Part shown: positions 42,949 through 54,256 of the stretch, piece after piece
Layout of the letters: each line of letters begins with the position of its first letter
How positions within the stretch are numbered: the stretch's first letter is position 1
DNA from: Lepiota brunneoincarnata
Taxonomy: Eukaryota > Basidiomycota > Agaricomycetes > Agaricales > Agaricaceae
Direction of reading: 5' to 3'
Assembly (NCBI GenBank): GCA_023014365.1
Contig: JAEBUN010000037.1
Location: forward strand, 124,001-188,000
Length of the DNA: 64,000 nucleotides
Position numbers and translations under genes: made by a program
Notes under the pieces: generated by a model
Told to the model about the DNA's origin: nothing
The model's database searches: none
The model's input: the letters and a program-made list of their open reading frames with translations, nothing else

Positions 42949-44590
42949 TTAAACATATTTCCGTAGTACGCTATTGAGTCCCTCCCTCTCTATGCAGTTC
43001 TCAAAACTAAAGCTCTTTGCAAGTTCCTCGAGCTCCTTTTCGTTCAAGCCTCTGAAGAGTTCGGCCCACTCGGGCACCAAGAATTCCGCAACGAGGATCG
43101 TGCGCCCAATTCTCGTGACACGCTCCTCGACTGACCACACGGGAGGGTACAGTTTGAGGTGGGACTGGTCAGAAACTGCGGAGAGCACAGTATCGATTAT
43201 GGGCGTGTAAATGCGCTTAACGCGAGAGTCGTCTTTTCCCCACGCGTCGACGGCGAGTAGGTGTTTCCGCATAATAAAACCTTTGAGGCGGCGCATGTAG
43301 GGTGTTTCCGGGGATACGTGAACCATTCCTTGAAAACCAATATCTTTATAGAGCCATATAGACCAGCTTAATCGATCCTGTAAAATTAAAGTCTATATCC
43401 CGATATCGACTCATATATTAAATGCCCACCTTGCTGTACATCTCAAGCTGATCCCTAACAACTCTTAGTCGCGTTTCGTTAATCGAATCACATTCCTCTC
43501 CATCAATCTCGCGCCGGGCATACACGGGGCCCCACTCTCCATTCCACACACAAAGCCCCTTCTCATCCATCCACCTCCTCTTCCTCTGATACGTCCTCCT
43601 CAGCCTCTCTTTCTGATCCTGACTCCCAACATACATCTCCGGCGCGCTTGGAAACCCATACACAGCATAATCGTGTATCGAAAATGCGCTATTCTGCCAC
43701 CTATTCCCCGCATCGACCGGAAAATGTGTGAAATCGGTAGCGAAGGTGTTTCCGTCCAAAAACACGATGTGCTTCGTATCGACACCCCGAACAGCACGCA
43801 CAAGACGATCATACACCACAATCAGCCGCTCACATCTCGGACTCGGGTCCGCAGGCTCGTTGAGGAGGTTGTATCCGGCCACCCATGGGTTCGTATGATA
43901 CCTTTGTGCAATTTGCTCCCAGAGCCACACCAGTCGATCTTGAAAGTCCCTGTGTACCCAGAAGTATGGAATATGGGAGCCAGAGTCACAGTGCCAGCCA
44001 CCGGATTGCCCACCTGGCGCGGAGTGCATGTCGATGATAGTATAAATCCCCTCTGAGGCACAGATGTCGATAACGCGATCGAGGTGCTTGAATGCATTTG
44101 GTCTAAGTGTACGTGGGTTTGTGTCGGATTCGAAGTGTCTGTAGTTTACGGCAATGCGAATGCAGTTGAGGTGGAGGGATTTAAAGAATTTGGCGTCGGA
44201 GGAAGTGAAGAAGTATTCGAGGTACTACGGTGTGGGCTTGAATTAGCGTGTCCTGCTGCTTTGAACGAATGCCAAACACCTTGTCAAAGAAAAATTCAGC
44301 TTTGGCGTCGCCAAGTACTTCTGCTAGGGCTTCACGAATGTGAAATTCACACCCAGGGAAGCCTTTCAATGGAGTGAGTTGGAGCGCCAGAGTGTCTGCG
44401 TGGCCGTTACCACTAACCAGAGATAAAGTTCTCCATCCTGCCTGAGCAGTTAGACACTCTCTGGATCATGAGCAAATGATGTAGAAGTTGTCACTCACAT
44501 CATCCATCCACCCAAACCTGCACCCTTCAGAACTACTTCTGACCCTTGCTCATCGACGATTTTCGTCCCAAGCACCCGGAGGAAAGACAT
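42949..44590 (-). CDS. glycoside hydrolase family 5 protein, five exons, 472 residues
   Basis: The exons are 44499-44590, 44418-44437, 44280-44362, 43430-44224 and 42949-43377. They sum to 1419 nt with one clean frame, and all introns are GT-AG. The protein starts MSFLRVLGTKIVDEQG, then GAGLGGW and ENFISGFPGCEFHIREAL. It has the GH5 hallmark order: NCIRIAVNYRHFE, TIIDMHSAPGG, YNLLNEPADP (acid/base Glu), HDYAVYGFP, CVWNGEWGPVYA (nucleophile Glu), SIWLYKDIGFQGM. Both catalytic Glu residues are present, so it should be active on a beta-glycan or glycoside; the exact substrate and subfamily are not decided. No signal peptide is seen, which suggests an intracellular or non-classically exported enzyme. 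This is the best-preserved gene in the window. Confidence 0.9.
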
Positions 44591-45896
44591 GCCTGTGTGT
44601 TTACGTGGCGATCTGTGTACAGAAGCTGACTGATACGGCTCAGAAAATCATCTCATGTTCCCAGAACTCGTGATTCTTGATACCTTGTCCGACAGGACGG
44701 ACCGGAGTTTGGGATATTTTAACAATCTCGTGCTTCGGCCTGCGAATGGTGGAGCCACGAATGGGGAGCAGCGTCCGGCCCTTCAGCCGCAGCGATGTAT
44801 AGCGGCGCAACTGATGCAAATGGATGTATCATTGAGGACGCAGTCTGGTGGATTCAACAAATCCTTGGGGTGAGTCGAATCCCCGAGTATAGGATTGTCG
44901 AAGGTGTAGGGAATGAACCTCCCCCCCGTTCGACACGCCGGGGCCACCTACACGTCCCGAAGAGCAGCGAGCCGGCCCACCTGTTCCGGTTTCTGACAGC
45001 GAGTTTGACTCATTGTCCAGGTGTCCTATTACCATCCCAGACTCTTCAGTCATATGACCATCATCACGAGTCCGCACAAGTCTAGAATGTTCCTCAAGGT
45101 CTTGGGTGGAGGAACGCTATTTGGCAAGCCTGGTTCTATACAGGGCTCCGGGGGACCCGCGATATGGTGCATTTGTATAATAAATCGCCGCACGTCTGCT
45201 ACGGCCACGTTTCGAGACCCAAGTACTTGTATTGGGTAGTTTAGCAAATGCCAAATACTTAATATGTATGTACTGCAGCTGTGCCGTCATTTGACTAGAT
45301 TCCATCAATCACATTTAAATTTAGAGAGAGTGATGTAGACACATCACTGTCATCGACTATCTCAAAGTAATCAAACCAGCACCTTTGAAGTGGTATATAA
45401 CAGGATGATACCTATCTCCGGTGGAATAGGACATGCTGGTGAGTGGTACTCAAGCGGTCCGCTTATTTGCTTTCTAAATCACGATTTAAGGGTGAGATAC
45501 GCTGGCAGCTTGGAACCCCCTGTTTCCCTGCTGGCCCCGTTCGTGATGCAGAATACGGTGTGACCCAGTTTTACTCAGTGCATCATTACAGCAAGTGGGA
45601 GGATGTATGGTTTATGTTCTTGTCCCTTCAGCACAATTACCTCCACCTCGATGTCGTCGAGTTTTTTTCTTAATCCAACCCCAAACGGACAACGGAGAGA
45701 GCACAAGCCCACTGCCTTCTCTTATCTTCTGATATAGAGGAATAAAGTTCTATAAGTAGAAATCAATCGGGAATCCCACATCGCGCATCATACAGGACAG
45801 TTGTTGTAGAGAAGAATCGGGTTTTTTTACACAGAAATGTCCAAGGCCACTTTTAGGAGAAAATCAGCTAGTGCCTGATGGTCCCGCAAACAGCTT
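44591..45896. other. intergenic stretch, no supported gene
   Basis: Several open frames of 60-96 codons on both strands (for example 44795-45085 plus) have no domain and are not repeated elsewhere. The GH5 promoter should lie just above 44590. A TATATAA word occurs near 45395. Confidence 0.45.
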
Positions 45897-46557
45897 TGAA
45901 GAGACTTAGACTCTCATACGGATGGATTGCGTCGAAGCATGGAACGGCCAAGCGAAACGAGCCGAAACTCACTGAAACAAAGCGAAACAGTGGCGAAACA
46001 AGGGGCGAGCGTGGTCGGCAAGACGACCACAGGGCTTCAAAAACCAAGAGATCATGTTGTTAGAGTGAGATTTTTTAGAGAGAGATTTTTTGAGACAGTT
46101 TCTGGATAGACTATTGACTGGAGAACTCGTCTCCCAGGTCTGTACCTTTATACACAGGATAACTATGATTAATTTTATGTTTCTTACACCGAAACAGAGA
46201 GGAAAATGAGAGGTCCTTCAACCAAGTCATATCTGGGGATGGAGAACGTGAAACAGGGGAGAACGTGAGGTTTTCACGACAACGTTGGTGGGGAATTAGG
46301 AAAGGGGAAAGGAGAAGATAAAAGGGATGGTATGCGAGGCACAGGGGGTCTATAAACAGGGTGAAAACTTATACTATGGTTGTGTTCAGGGAAAGGAATA
46401 GAAATATGGTGGAAATTTATCTGTTGAGGAATGTAGGAGGCTGAGAGCGGAACAGATATGTCGTTGAAATGGTAATGGCACCGTCAGCATGGGCGCTCCG
46501 GTATCCTTGATCCGAAGGTTTGTTCCAGGTTCGTTTTCCAAGTTACACGAGAGGTGT
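45897..46557 (-). repeat. older solo LTR, first part (continues at 54209-54252)
   Basis: Starts TGAAGAGACTTAGACTC and follows the LTR of the young Gypsy element at clearly lower identity. It is cut at 46557 by that element and resumes at 54209 with CATGGGGCGG, ending CCTCTCTA at 54252. The flanks GCTT (45893-45896) and GCTT (54253-54256) form its 4-bp target duplication, so it was a complete solo LTR of about 705 bp before the second insertion. Confidence 0.8.
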
Positions 46558-47271
46558 TGAAGAGAACTCGACTCCTCAGCACGTGAAAGGCGCCGAAACG
46601 AAACCGAAACACAATCGAAACACGATCGAAACAGCGCTAACACGAACAAACAAAGGGGCGAGTGTGGTTGGCGAAACAACCACTGGGCTTCGAAAACCGG
46701 GAAAGACGAGATAATTGCGAGAGAGCGAGAGAGAGAGGGAGAATGAGACTGAGAGGGAGTTTTTGGGTCCTATATTGACTGCCGAGCTCATAAGTGAGCT
46801 CGGAACTTTATATACAAGTAAATTATTGTACTAGCTATGTTTTCTGTACCGAAACGGATCGAAAAATCGAGAGATAATCATACTAGAACAAATCTGGAGA
46901 ATAAGGAACATGAAACAGGAGAGATCGTGAAGTTTTCACGACTACGTTAACAGGGAAATGGGAAAACAGAATAGAAAAGATGAAAGGGGTGGTATGCGAG
47001 GCTCAGAGGAGTCTATATATGGGGAGAAAACTTATGCTATGGTTCAAGTTCAGGGAAAGGAATAGAAAAGTAGTGAAAATTTATTTGTTAGGGAATGTAA
47101 GAGGTTTCGAGTGAAAGGGATATGTCGCGAAATGATAACGGCTTTGTTCAGCTGGGCGCTCCGAGTTTCTTGATCCGAGTTTGGATTTCGGGTTCCGAGT
47201 TTGGGTTCCGAGTCCTACAAGAGGTGGCATAAGGCAGCCTTTGCAGGTGTAGCCGCTTGCCCACCTCTACA
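46558..47271 (-). repeat. Gypsy 3' LTR (left on this strand)
   Basis: 714 bp, TG...CA on the plus strand (TGAAGAGAACTCG to CCACCTCTACA). It contains a cluster of CGAAAC words at about 10-bp spacing (46589-46640) and a TATATA element near 46810. A 71-codon open frame in it is identical in the other LTR and is not a gene. Confidence 0.9.
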
Positions 47272-47448
47272 TCTCCTGGGTACTTAAGAAACTGACCTCC
47301 CGGTCAGAGCGACGGTGGGTTTGCAAGTGTTTGAGGGGAGCCAGAATTGTGGGAAAGAGAGGTGGGAAGAGCGTCAAAGAGTTATTGTGGGCAGGTACTG
47401 TGATATTGGCAGCGATGAGAGGAAGTGGTGAACGAGGTGGTTGAACAC

Positions 47449-50400
47449 CTAATTCGGCTCGATGGGAGTTACGTCCCAAGATAGGATCGAGCCTTCGATA
47501 TGCGGGGATTGGTCCTGGTCGGCTGTCACTTGCTGTAACTCATCTCGATGGGAAGGTTCCGTGTCATATGTGTACTCCTCGAGGGCCTCAGGTGGCATAT
47601 CCGTGATTTTCGTGACCGGTATCGTGCGAAGATCGCGTGGGTGATAAGGGACGAGCCGGAAGGCTGCAAAGCGAAGCTTGGAGATTGAGCCATCAAGCTC
47701 GGCAAGAATGTATGATCCTCCAGTTGTCTTCCTGAGTACCATGAGTGGCCCGTAATACCTAGGCTTGGTCTTGCTGCCCACATCGTGGTCGTATCGTGAA
47801 TTTCTGACCAAAACGAGAGAGCCAGGTGAGAAATCGAAGTTCCGAATTGAATTAGAATACTTCTCGTTGAACTGTCGTATAGACTCGAAACGAGCCTTGA
47901 GTACCATATCCTTAACCTTTGTCAGGTCCTGTGGCCGCTTTTGAAGCTGAATTGCCCGGGCTGCAAGGAGATCGGCTGTTGAGAGGGGCTTGGTGAGATT
48001 TGGTGCGAGGTATGTAGCTTCAGCGAGATCGAAGGGAAGGAGGGGTTCGATGCCATGTGCTATGTAATAAGGTGAGTACCCCGTAGATTTTTGAATGGAT
48101 ACTCGTTCAGCCCAGAAAACGGAGGGTGCTACTGTAGTCCATCTTTTCTCGTCTCCCTCAGCTGCCTTTACCAAGGCCTCTCGGACATCAAAATGTCGAC
48201 GCTCCACGGGACCATTCGCTCGAGAGTTGTAGGGTGAGATCCGGATGTGATTTATCTTGTATTTTTGTGCAAGGAATTCGACTGCTTGTACGAAGGCGGG
48301 GCCATTGTCAGTTACTATTTCTTCGATAGCGCCCCATCTGCAGAGGATATCTTCAAAACAAAGGTTCCGAGGGTTCGGGCATTCTCGAGACGAAGCATTC
48401 ACCACTCGGGGTATGAGGATAGGGAGCAACGTGCGTGGACGATGTAGCGGTAGCCATTTGACTTTGGCATGAACATTGTGTCTATGTAAGCTTTTCGGAA
48501 GAGGGTGAATGGGGTAGGGACCGTAGGGGGGATATAGAAATGATGGGAAAGTCTTGTCTGGCACTCGTGGCATGTTTGGATGTACCAGCGTACGTCCTGG
48601 TCGAGATGTGGCCACCAGAACCGTTCCAGAAGTCGTATGCGGACAGTGAAGATCCCCTTGTGTCCCATTTCATCATGGGCCTGACGGATGAGCTTGTAGC
48701 GATTTTTCTCGGGTACCACCAGCTTGTGCTTCATCTTTAAGTCCTTCTTCCAAAGCCTGCCGTCTCGCACGAAAAAACCCGATGCAAATCGAATAAATCG
48801 TTTGAAGGCATCGTCAGCCTTGTCCAGAGGTCGTATGGGATCACTGAGGAACGCTTGAACTTGTTTGAGCTCAAGATCGCGAAGTTTTGCCTTATCCGAG
48901 CGAGGGATGGTGGGAGGAGATGATGTAGAGGGAGGAGAGGTTTCGCTTGAAAGGATTTCAATGTTTGCTGACCTGGGAATGATGTTGGAGGGTGTAGGAT
49001 ACCCAAGGGAGTACACGGATGCTTGAAGCGTTCCGATTTCATTCAAAACTTCGATAGCGAATGTGTTTGAGGCCCAAGGCCACCAGGAATCGTTGGAGGG
49101 TGCAGAGGGGTGATGAGGGCATGAATTGCTGAATGAGTTTGCAGAGTCGATCCATTCTTCGTAGTCGTCATTGATTTCAGGGTCTTCTGGGGCTCGGGGG
49201 CGTCGTGATAGACCATCTGGGCCATGTTCCTTGCCAGGAATATGCCTAAGTCGAAAATCAAATAGCAGAATCGCCGAAATCCAGCGGTTGACAGCTGCAG
49301 AAGGTTGGATATCTGGATTGTTAATCATACCCTTGATATACTTCGCGTCAACCTCCACAACCAAGTTCCCCACCCCAATAATCCATATCCTGACGTCCTT
49401 CAATGCTCGAAATAGCCCAAATAGCTCTAGCTTAGCTTGAGAGTACCGGGATTCACGTTCGTTGAGGGTGATTGACCCAAATCTTGATGGGTATCGCTTT
49501 GTATCGTCCCCTAGTTGTGAAAGGATGTATCCAACTGCGATTTTCGATGTATCAACACCTAAGATGACCTCGTTAGCACTTGTATAATCAATGGCTCGTA
49601 TGCATGGCGAGTTTCTTGCTAATTCTTTCAACACATCCATTGCAGCTCGTTCTGCATTCCCAAATTCGAAATCTACTCCTTTCTTCGTCAATTTGACCAG
49701 GGGTCGCGAGATTGCTGCAAAATCTTGAAGAAAAATGCGAAAAGTACCAAGGGTGCCGAGAAACCCTCGGACCTCAGTGACAGTGGAGCATGGGGGCCAA
49801 TCAAGGACCTTTTGGATCCGTGAGGTGTCGGGAAGTCGTCCCTCATATGTACATAGATGTCCCACCACAACGGCTGATGGAGTGCAGAAGTGAGATTTTG
49901 GCCCTGAAAATGTTCCTCCAGCATGCTTGATCCGTTGTATAATTCGGTTGACATTCTGGAGATGTTCCCATACGAAACGTCGAACTCCAGGATTCTCGGC
50001 TATGGTCTCGTAGCCATCATTGATTTCGTATCGCGTTTTCGGCCCTTTAATTGGGACATCGTCGACGAAGGGAAGGGCAGTATGTGGGATTTCATCCTGG
50101 AGGAGGAACGTGAGATCACCTTGCTGAATTTGCATTGAGTTGGTGTATCCCATGGGGATCGAGGTGAGGCGTAGAGTCCCAAGAGGAGATTGAAATGTGG
50201 TAAGATCGCGAGATTCAGGTGCTAGAGCACGCTGGTCAAAGCCAACAAAGAGATCAAATATCCCGTAGCATCCACGACCGCCAAAGGACTCAGCGTATGT
50301 TTCTACAATTGGTGGAACTCCTGCATCCTTGATCGTGACGGCATTGAGGGGCTGGAGATCATGTACAAGCCTAAGTGATTTGCCATCCTTTTTGAGCACA

Positions 50401-50978
50401 CAGAACCATCGCGATCGATAGGACGAGTTTGAAGGCTCGTAAACACCTCCGGCAATCTTTGCCTTGATGACCTCGACTACTCGTTGGAAGTTTCCAGGAG
50501 GGATGGGTATGTTTCGGAGCGACCAGGGGACATGTTCGATGGTGGGTATAACAATGGGATCAAAATATTCACTTGAGAACTTGCCCTTCTCGTCTTCGCT
50601 CCATGCGAACCCAAGTTCCTGGGTTCTGATTAGGTAATGGATCAATTTCTCTTCTTCGGGCCATAGGAACCCATCTGGGTTAACATCCATTGCTGTCTTG
50701 CGCTCGAGTGTGTAGCGAGAACCAGGGGAAAAGTTGGGTGGAAAAATAGGAAGGGTAGGAATATTTTCGAGAGGGTCTGTGGGAATCCGGCGGATGATTC
50801 GGTAATCTTCAGGAAGTGTAGTAGCTACTGGCTTGATTCGGTTGGCAACTTTCTTATAGGCATGGTTTGAGACTGTGTGGTTATAATGTGAGATTTCTGA
50901 TAAGTTGATTTCATATATTTCTCGAGGCTGATGTAAAGGGGGGAATGGAGTACTTGTGAACGCGATTGGTGAGATCAT
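47449..50978 (-). CDS. Gypsy Pol: reverse transcriptase, RNase H, integrase (broken in integrase)
   Basis: The first frame (50978 down to 48399, 859 codons) begins MISPIAFTS. RT has FVDD at about residue 304 in place of the common YxDD, and FDLFVGFDQ upstream. RNase H starts near residue 470 (GVDTSK). The integrase zinc finger (HDEMGHKG ... CHECQ) lies near residues 760-800, followed by the first catalytic-core Asp. The frame ends in a TGA just after SSYPEW; a one-base frame change follows near 48360. The rest of integrase (TDNGPAF, NGPVERRH, and a C-terminal domain) is in the frame ending at 47449. Two lesions within about 40 bases in an otherwise perfect polyprotein suggest recent loss or a local sequence error. 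Confidence 0.85.
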
Positions 50979-51097
50979 GGACAGGGACAGGTTGATGGTG
51001 GAATTAGGAACATTCTGATGGGAAGGTGTGTTGTGTGTGTGGGAATTGGGTAAGGCTATGCTATCTCCTCGACTATGGTGAGCCGAATCATCGATAT

Positions 51098-53419
51098 CTA
51101 AAAACCCGAGTTAGACTGGGCAGGAGCCCGAGTTCTCACCATGGTGGGGATTGTGATAGTTTCTTGGGTATTAGGATCTAGGAGGGTGATGTGTGAGTCG
51201 CCGTTGGAGTAATGATGTGTCCGGGCCTGGGTCAGGGTAAGGAATGGCCGTCCTAGCAGCATTTCATAAGGTGCGTTCTCAAAGACCTGGACTTGGATAT
51301 AAAAGATGCTGCTCCCTATACGAACAGGAAGGTCTCGCAGTAGGCCTAGAGTCAGTTCCTTGGTGGCGTTAGCAGACTCCATCATGATACTTTGATCCCT
51401 AAGGAGAGGCAAGCCTAGTTTCTCCCAAATATCGCGTCGGATTCCAATAACTTGTGATCCCTCATCCAGAATAGCCTCCACCATGACCTTTTCATCAAGT
51501 ACCAGAGGAATTGTCCGAAGTTCTTCGACCGGATTGGCCACAATGAGGGGATTTGAGGGAGGGGAGAGATACTGATGGACAAATGAAGATGGGATTGTTC
51601 TGTCATCGTTTCCAGCATTTTCGAGCGAGGAAGTCGTAGCTGAGAGTCCAGTGGGCACCCTGTGAGTGGTAACTTGGTCTTTGATATGTTTCCTGACCTC
51701 TGGAGCGATAGCCAAGAGCTCTCTCTGGGTGAGAGTGACTGGACCATCCAAACTTCGTTGTATGACATTTTGGACTGTCTGGGGGTCCTCAATTGGTGCT
51801 GCGAATCGATATTGCTGATTTTGCGAATGGGAATCGGGTATGGGAGCATTGGGATGGAAAGGTTTCAAAGGGGGGTTCGTTTTCAAGGCAGGAGCATGTG
51901 GAACGATTGCTGGAGCATTCTGGGAGGCACTGGGCCTGTTAGAGATGGGTTTGGGAATTGTTGGCGAGTTTTTGGCTCTTCCTACATTCCCTGTGCGCTT
52001 TTTGATCTCTTCCTGTCGTTTCATAGTGGCTAATGCGATCACTTCAAGTCTAGCAAGCTCCTCCTCGTCCTGGGAGGCATGAGAAGTGGAATATGGCATG
52101 GTGGATGGTACAGGAGCATTTAACGAGCTGGGGTTGGTAGGTTGTGATGGATAGACTTGCAGGATATTTGCTTGGGCTGTGGCAGTCGATGGTGAGCGGT
52201 TTCTATGCCAGTTATCAATCCTTTCCTTCATATTTCGACCAGGAGCGACCTGGGGCGAGGCCTGAGTGCCGTCAAGCATACAAACACGATTAGTGTTGTC
52301 CCGAATGCATAATCCACGACGGATGTAGTCATCAAGTCCAGGGCAGTGTCTGAACATATGCTCAGTGCTGGAACAGAAGCCACATGGCCAGGTCTGTCGG
52401 TTCTGCTGGGGATTTTGGTGGAACAAAGGCTGATATGGGGGCTGGGAGGTGTTACGGACAGGGCCAGCAAGTTTTCCAGCAAGATGGTTTAGAAACGCGT
52501 CAGAGGTCAAGATCTGTTCAATTGAGGACATATCAAAGGTCTGACGTGGTGACGAAAGTGCAGGAGCAGCAGGGGGAAGGGAATATGGTGATACTGGTGA
52601 TAAGGTAAAGGCATTTCCGGTCATCGTTCCTTCGAGCAGAAAGCGTGCTGCTTGCTCAACATCTGAGACATTCCAGGGCTCATCGATGGGATGCCTGGGG
52701 TCTTGGATACGTAGCTGGGTGCGGAGTTGCTGCCGGAATTCGATATGAAAACCCCCAATGAAGAGCTTGTTGCATTCTCGTCGTGATATGAGGTCGCGGT
52801 TGAGTAGCCAGGTCGATTTGGTGACGAATTCCCGATAATATTCACCAAATTGAAGACGGTCTCGCATAGGCATAGCAGCATGTCGTTCCACGAAGAGTTC
52901 AAAGTCTGTAACGTTATAACGTGCGTCATCTTCGGCTCCTGGATACATGGACATGATATCTAATTTGAAACGGACCCAGCTTCCACCCATGGCCGATGGT
53001 CGGCTCCTCCAGATGTCATAGTGTTGTCCATCTAGATAGCTGATAGTATGGGTAATCTGCTCCATATCGGTGAGTCCACATTCTCGAGCTAGCATTTCCA
53101 CTTCCTCAAAGAATCGTCGGAGTGATTGTGGGTGTCCGTCAAATTTCGGAGCATTTCGATCATAGCGAGAGGGCATATGGCGTATTTGGGGAGCATGGAT
53201 AATGTATGGAGCTGGCTGGGGAAGGGGTGCTGGTGGGTTGGCTGGTGGGTTGGCTGGTGGGTTAGGGAAGTGAGCTGGACCAAAAGCTGGTGGCGGTACT
53301 CCAGGTCCAATATGGAAATGTTGAGGTTGGTATGCGGGGGGGCCATTTGCTGGTTGTTGGGGCACCTGAGGAGGATTTCCTGCTGGTGCGTTATCTGCTG
53401 GGATTTGTAATTCAGCCAT
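51098..53419 (-). CDS. Gypsy Gag-protease polyprotein (773 residues)
   Basis: A proline-rich N-terminus is followed by a capsid-like helical part (FFEEVEMLARECG, WLLNRDLISRREC). Then come a CCHC zinc knuckle CGFCSSTEHMFRHC at about residues 343-356, a Pro/Ser-rich spacer, and a retropepsin-like domain near residue 650 with AILDEGSQV as the active-site loop and LLGRPFL as the C-terminal motif. The active site reads Asp-Glu-Gly rather than Asp-Ser/Thr-Gly. The ORF is intact. Pol starts 119 bases downstream in another frame, so a frameshift or re-initiation strategy is implied. Confidence 0.85.
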   Translation of the reverse strand: MAELQIPADNAPAGNPPQVPQQPANGPPAYQPQHFHIGPGVPPPAFGPAHFPNPPANPPANPPAPLPQPAPYIIHAPQIRHMPSRYDRNAPKFDGHPQSLRRFFEEVEMLARECGLTDMEQITHTISYLDGQHYDIWRSRPSAMGGSWVRFKLDIMSMYPGAEDDARYNVTDFELFVERHAAMPMRDRLQFGEYYREFVTKSTWLLNRDLISRRECNKLFIGGFHIEFRQQLRTQLRIQDPRHPIDEPWNVSDVEQAARFLLEGTMTGNAFTLSPVSPYSLPPAAPALSSPRQTFDMSSIEQILTSDAFLNHLAGKLAGPVRNTSQPPYQPLFHQNPQQNRQTWPCGFCSSTEHMFRHCPGLDDYIRRGLCIRDNTNRVCMLDGTQASPQVAPGRNMKERIDNWHRNRSPSTATAQANILQVYPSQPTNPSSLNAPVPSTMPYSTSHASQDEEELARLEVIALATMKRQEEIKKRTGNVGRAKNSPTIPKPISNRPSASQNAPAIVPHAPALKTNPPLKPFHPNAPIPDSHSQNQQYRFAAPIEDPQTVQNVIQRSLDGPVTLTQRELLAIAPEVRKHIKDQVTTHRVPTGLSATTSSLENAGNDDRTIPSSFVHQYLSPPSNPLIVANPVEELRTIPLVLDEKVMVEAILDEGSQVIGIRRDIWEKLGLPLLRDQSIMMESANATKELTLGLLRDLPVRIGSSIFYIQVQVFENAPYEMLLGRPFLTLTQARTHHYSNGDSHITLLDPNTQETITIPTMVRTRAPAQSNSGF

Positions 53420-53469
53420 GAGCTTATTGAGATATCAAGTAACAATTTTAAATTGAAATGGTTTTGAAG

Positions 53470-53488
53470 CCCCTCGCGGTGGGCTCCA
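53470..53488 (-). other. primer-binding site of the Gypsy element
   Basis: On the minus strand, two bases (AC) after the 5' LTR comes TGGAGCCCACCGCGAGGGG. TGG followed by a run complementary to a tRNA 3' end (reverse complement ends GGGCTCCA) is the expected form. The tRNA identity is not determined. Confidence 0.65.
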
Positions 53489-53490
53489 GT

Positions 53491-54204
53491 TGAAGAGAAC
53501 TCGACTCCTCAGCACGTGAAAGGCGCCGAAACGAAACCGAAACACAATCGAAACACGATCGAAACAGCGCTAACACGAACAAACAAAGGGGCGAGTGTGG
53601 TTGGCGAAACAACCACTGGGCTTCGAAAACCGGGAAAGACGAGATAATTGCGAGAGAGCGAGAGAGAGAGGGAGAATGAGACTGAGAGGGAGTTTTTGGG
53701 TCCTATATTGACTGCCGAGCTCATAAGTGAGCTCGGAACTTTATATACAAGTAAATTATTGTACTAGCTATGTTTTCTGTACCGAAACGGATCGAAAAAT
53801 CGAGAGATAATCATACTAGAACAAATCTGGAGAATAAGGAACATGAAACAGGAGAGATCGTGAAGTTTTCACGACTACGTTAACAGGGAAATGGGAAAAC
53901 AGAATAGAAAAGATGAAAGGGGTGGTATGCGAGGCTCAGAGGAGTCTATATATGGGGAGAAAACTTATGCTATGGTTCAAGTTCAGGGAAAGGAATAGAA
54001 AAGTAGTGAAAATTTATTTGTTAGGGAATGTAAGAGGTTTCGAGTGAAAGGGATATGTCGCGAAATGATAACGGCTTTGTTCAGCTGGGCGCTCCGAGTT
54101 TCTTGATCCGAGTTTGGATTTCGGGTTCCGAGTTTGGGTTCCGAGTCCTACGAGAGGTGGCATAAGGCAGCCTTTGCAGGTGTAGCCGCTTGCCCACCTC
54201 TACA
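53491..54204 (-). repeat. Gypsy 5' LTR (right on this strand)
   Basis: 714 bp, the same as the left LTR except for one base (GAGAGG versus AAGAGG in CCTACRAGAGG). It is followed by GTGT, the target duplication. Confidence 0.9.
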
Positions 54205-54208
54205 GTGT

Positions 54209-54252
54209 CATGGGGCGGCCATCACCCGTGCAGCCGCATGCCCACCTCTCTA
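54209..54252 (-). repeat. older solo LTR, second part
   Basis: The end of the solo LTR begun at 45897. CAGCCGCATGCCCACCTCTC corresponds to GTAGCCGCTTGCCCACCTCT of the young LTR. It is followed by GCTT. Confidence 0.75.
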
Positions 54253-54256
54253 GCTT

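Larger units (their letters stand above)
46558..54204 (-). mobile_element. full-length Ty3/Gypsy LTR retrotransposon
   Basis: A 7.6-kb element on the minus strand with 714-bp LTRs at both ends (46558-47271 and 53491-54204) and the target duplication GTGT (46554-46557 and 54205-54208). The order on the minus strand is 5' LTR, primer-binding site, Gag-protease ORF, Pol ORF (RT, RNase H, integrase), 3' LTR. Integrase after RNase H identifies Gypsy order. The LTRs appear identical but for one base near 47211/54152, indicating very recent insertion. Pol carries a stop and a frame change in integrase (see the Pol entry), so this copy looks non-autonomous unless these are sequence errors. It is inserted in an older solo LTR. 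Confidence 0.9.

Noticed and set aside
46576..46791. 71-residue ORF on the minus strand, repeated identically at 53509-53724
   Set aside because: It lies inside the Gypsy LTRs; identity reflects LTR identity and the protein is low complexity.
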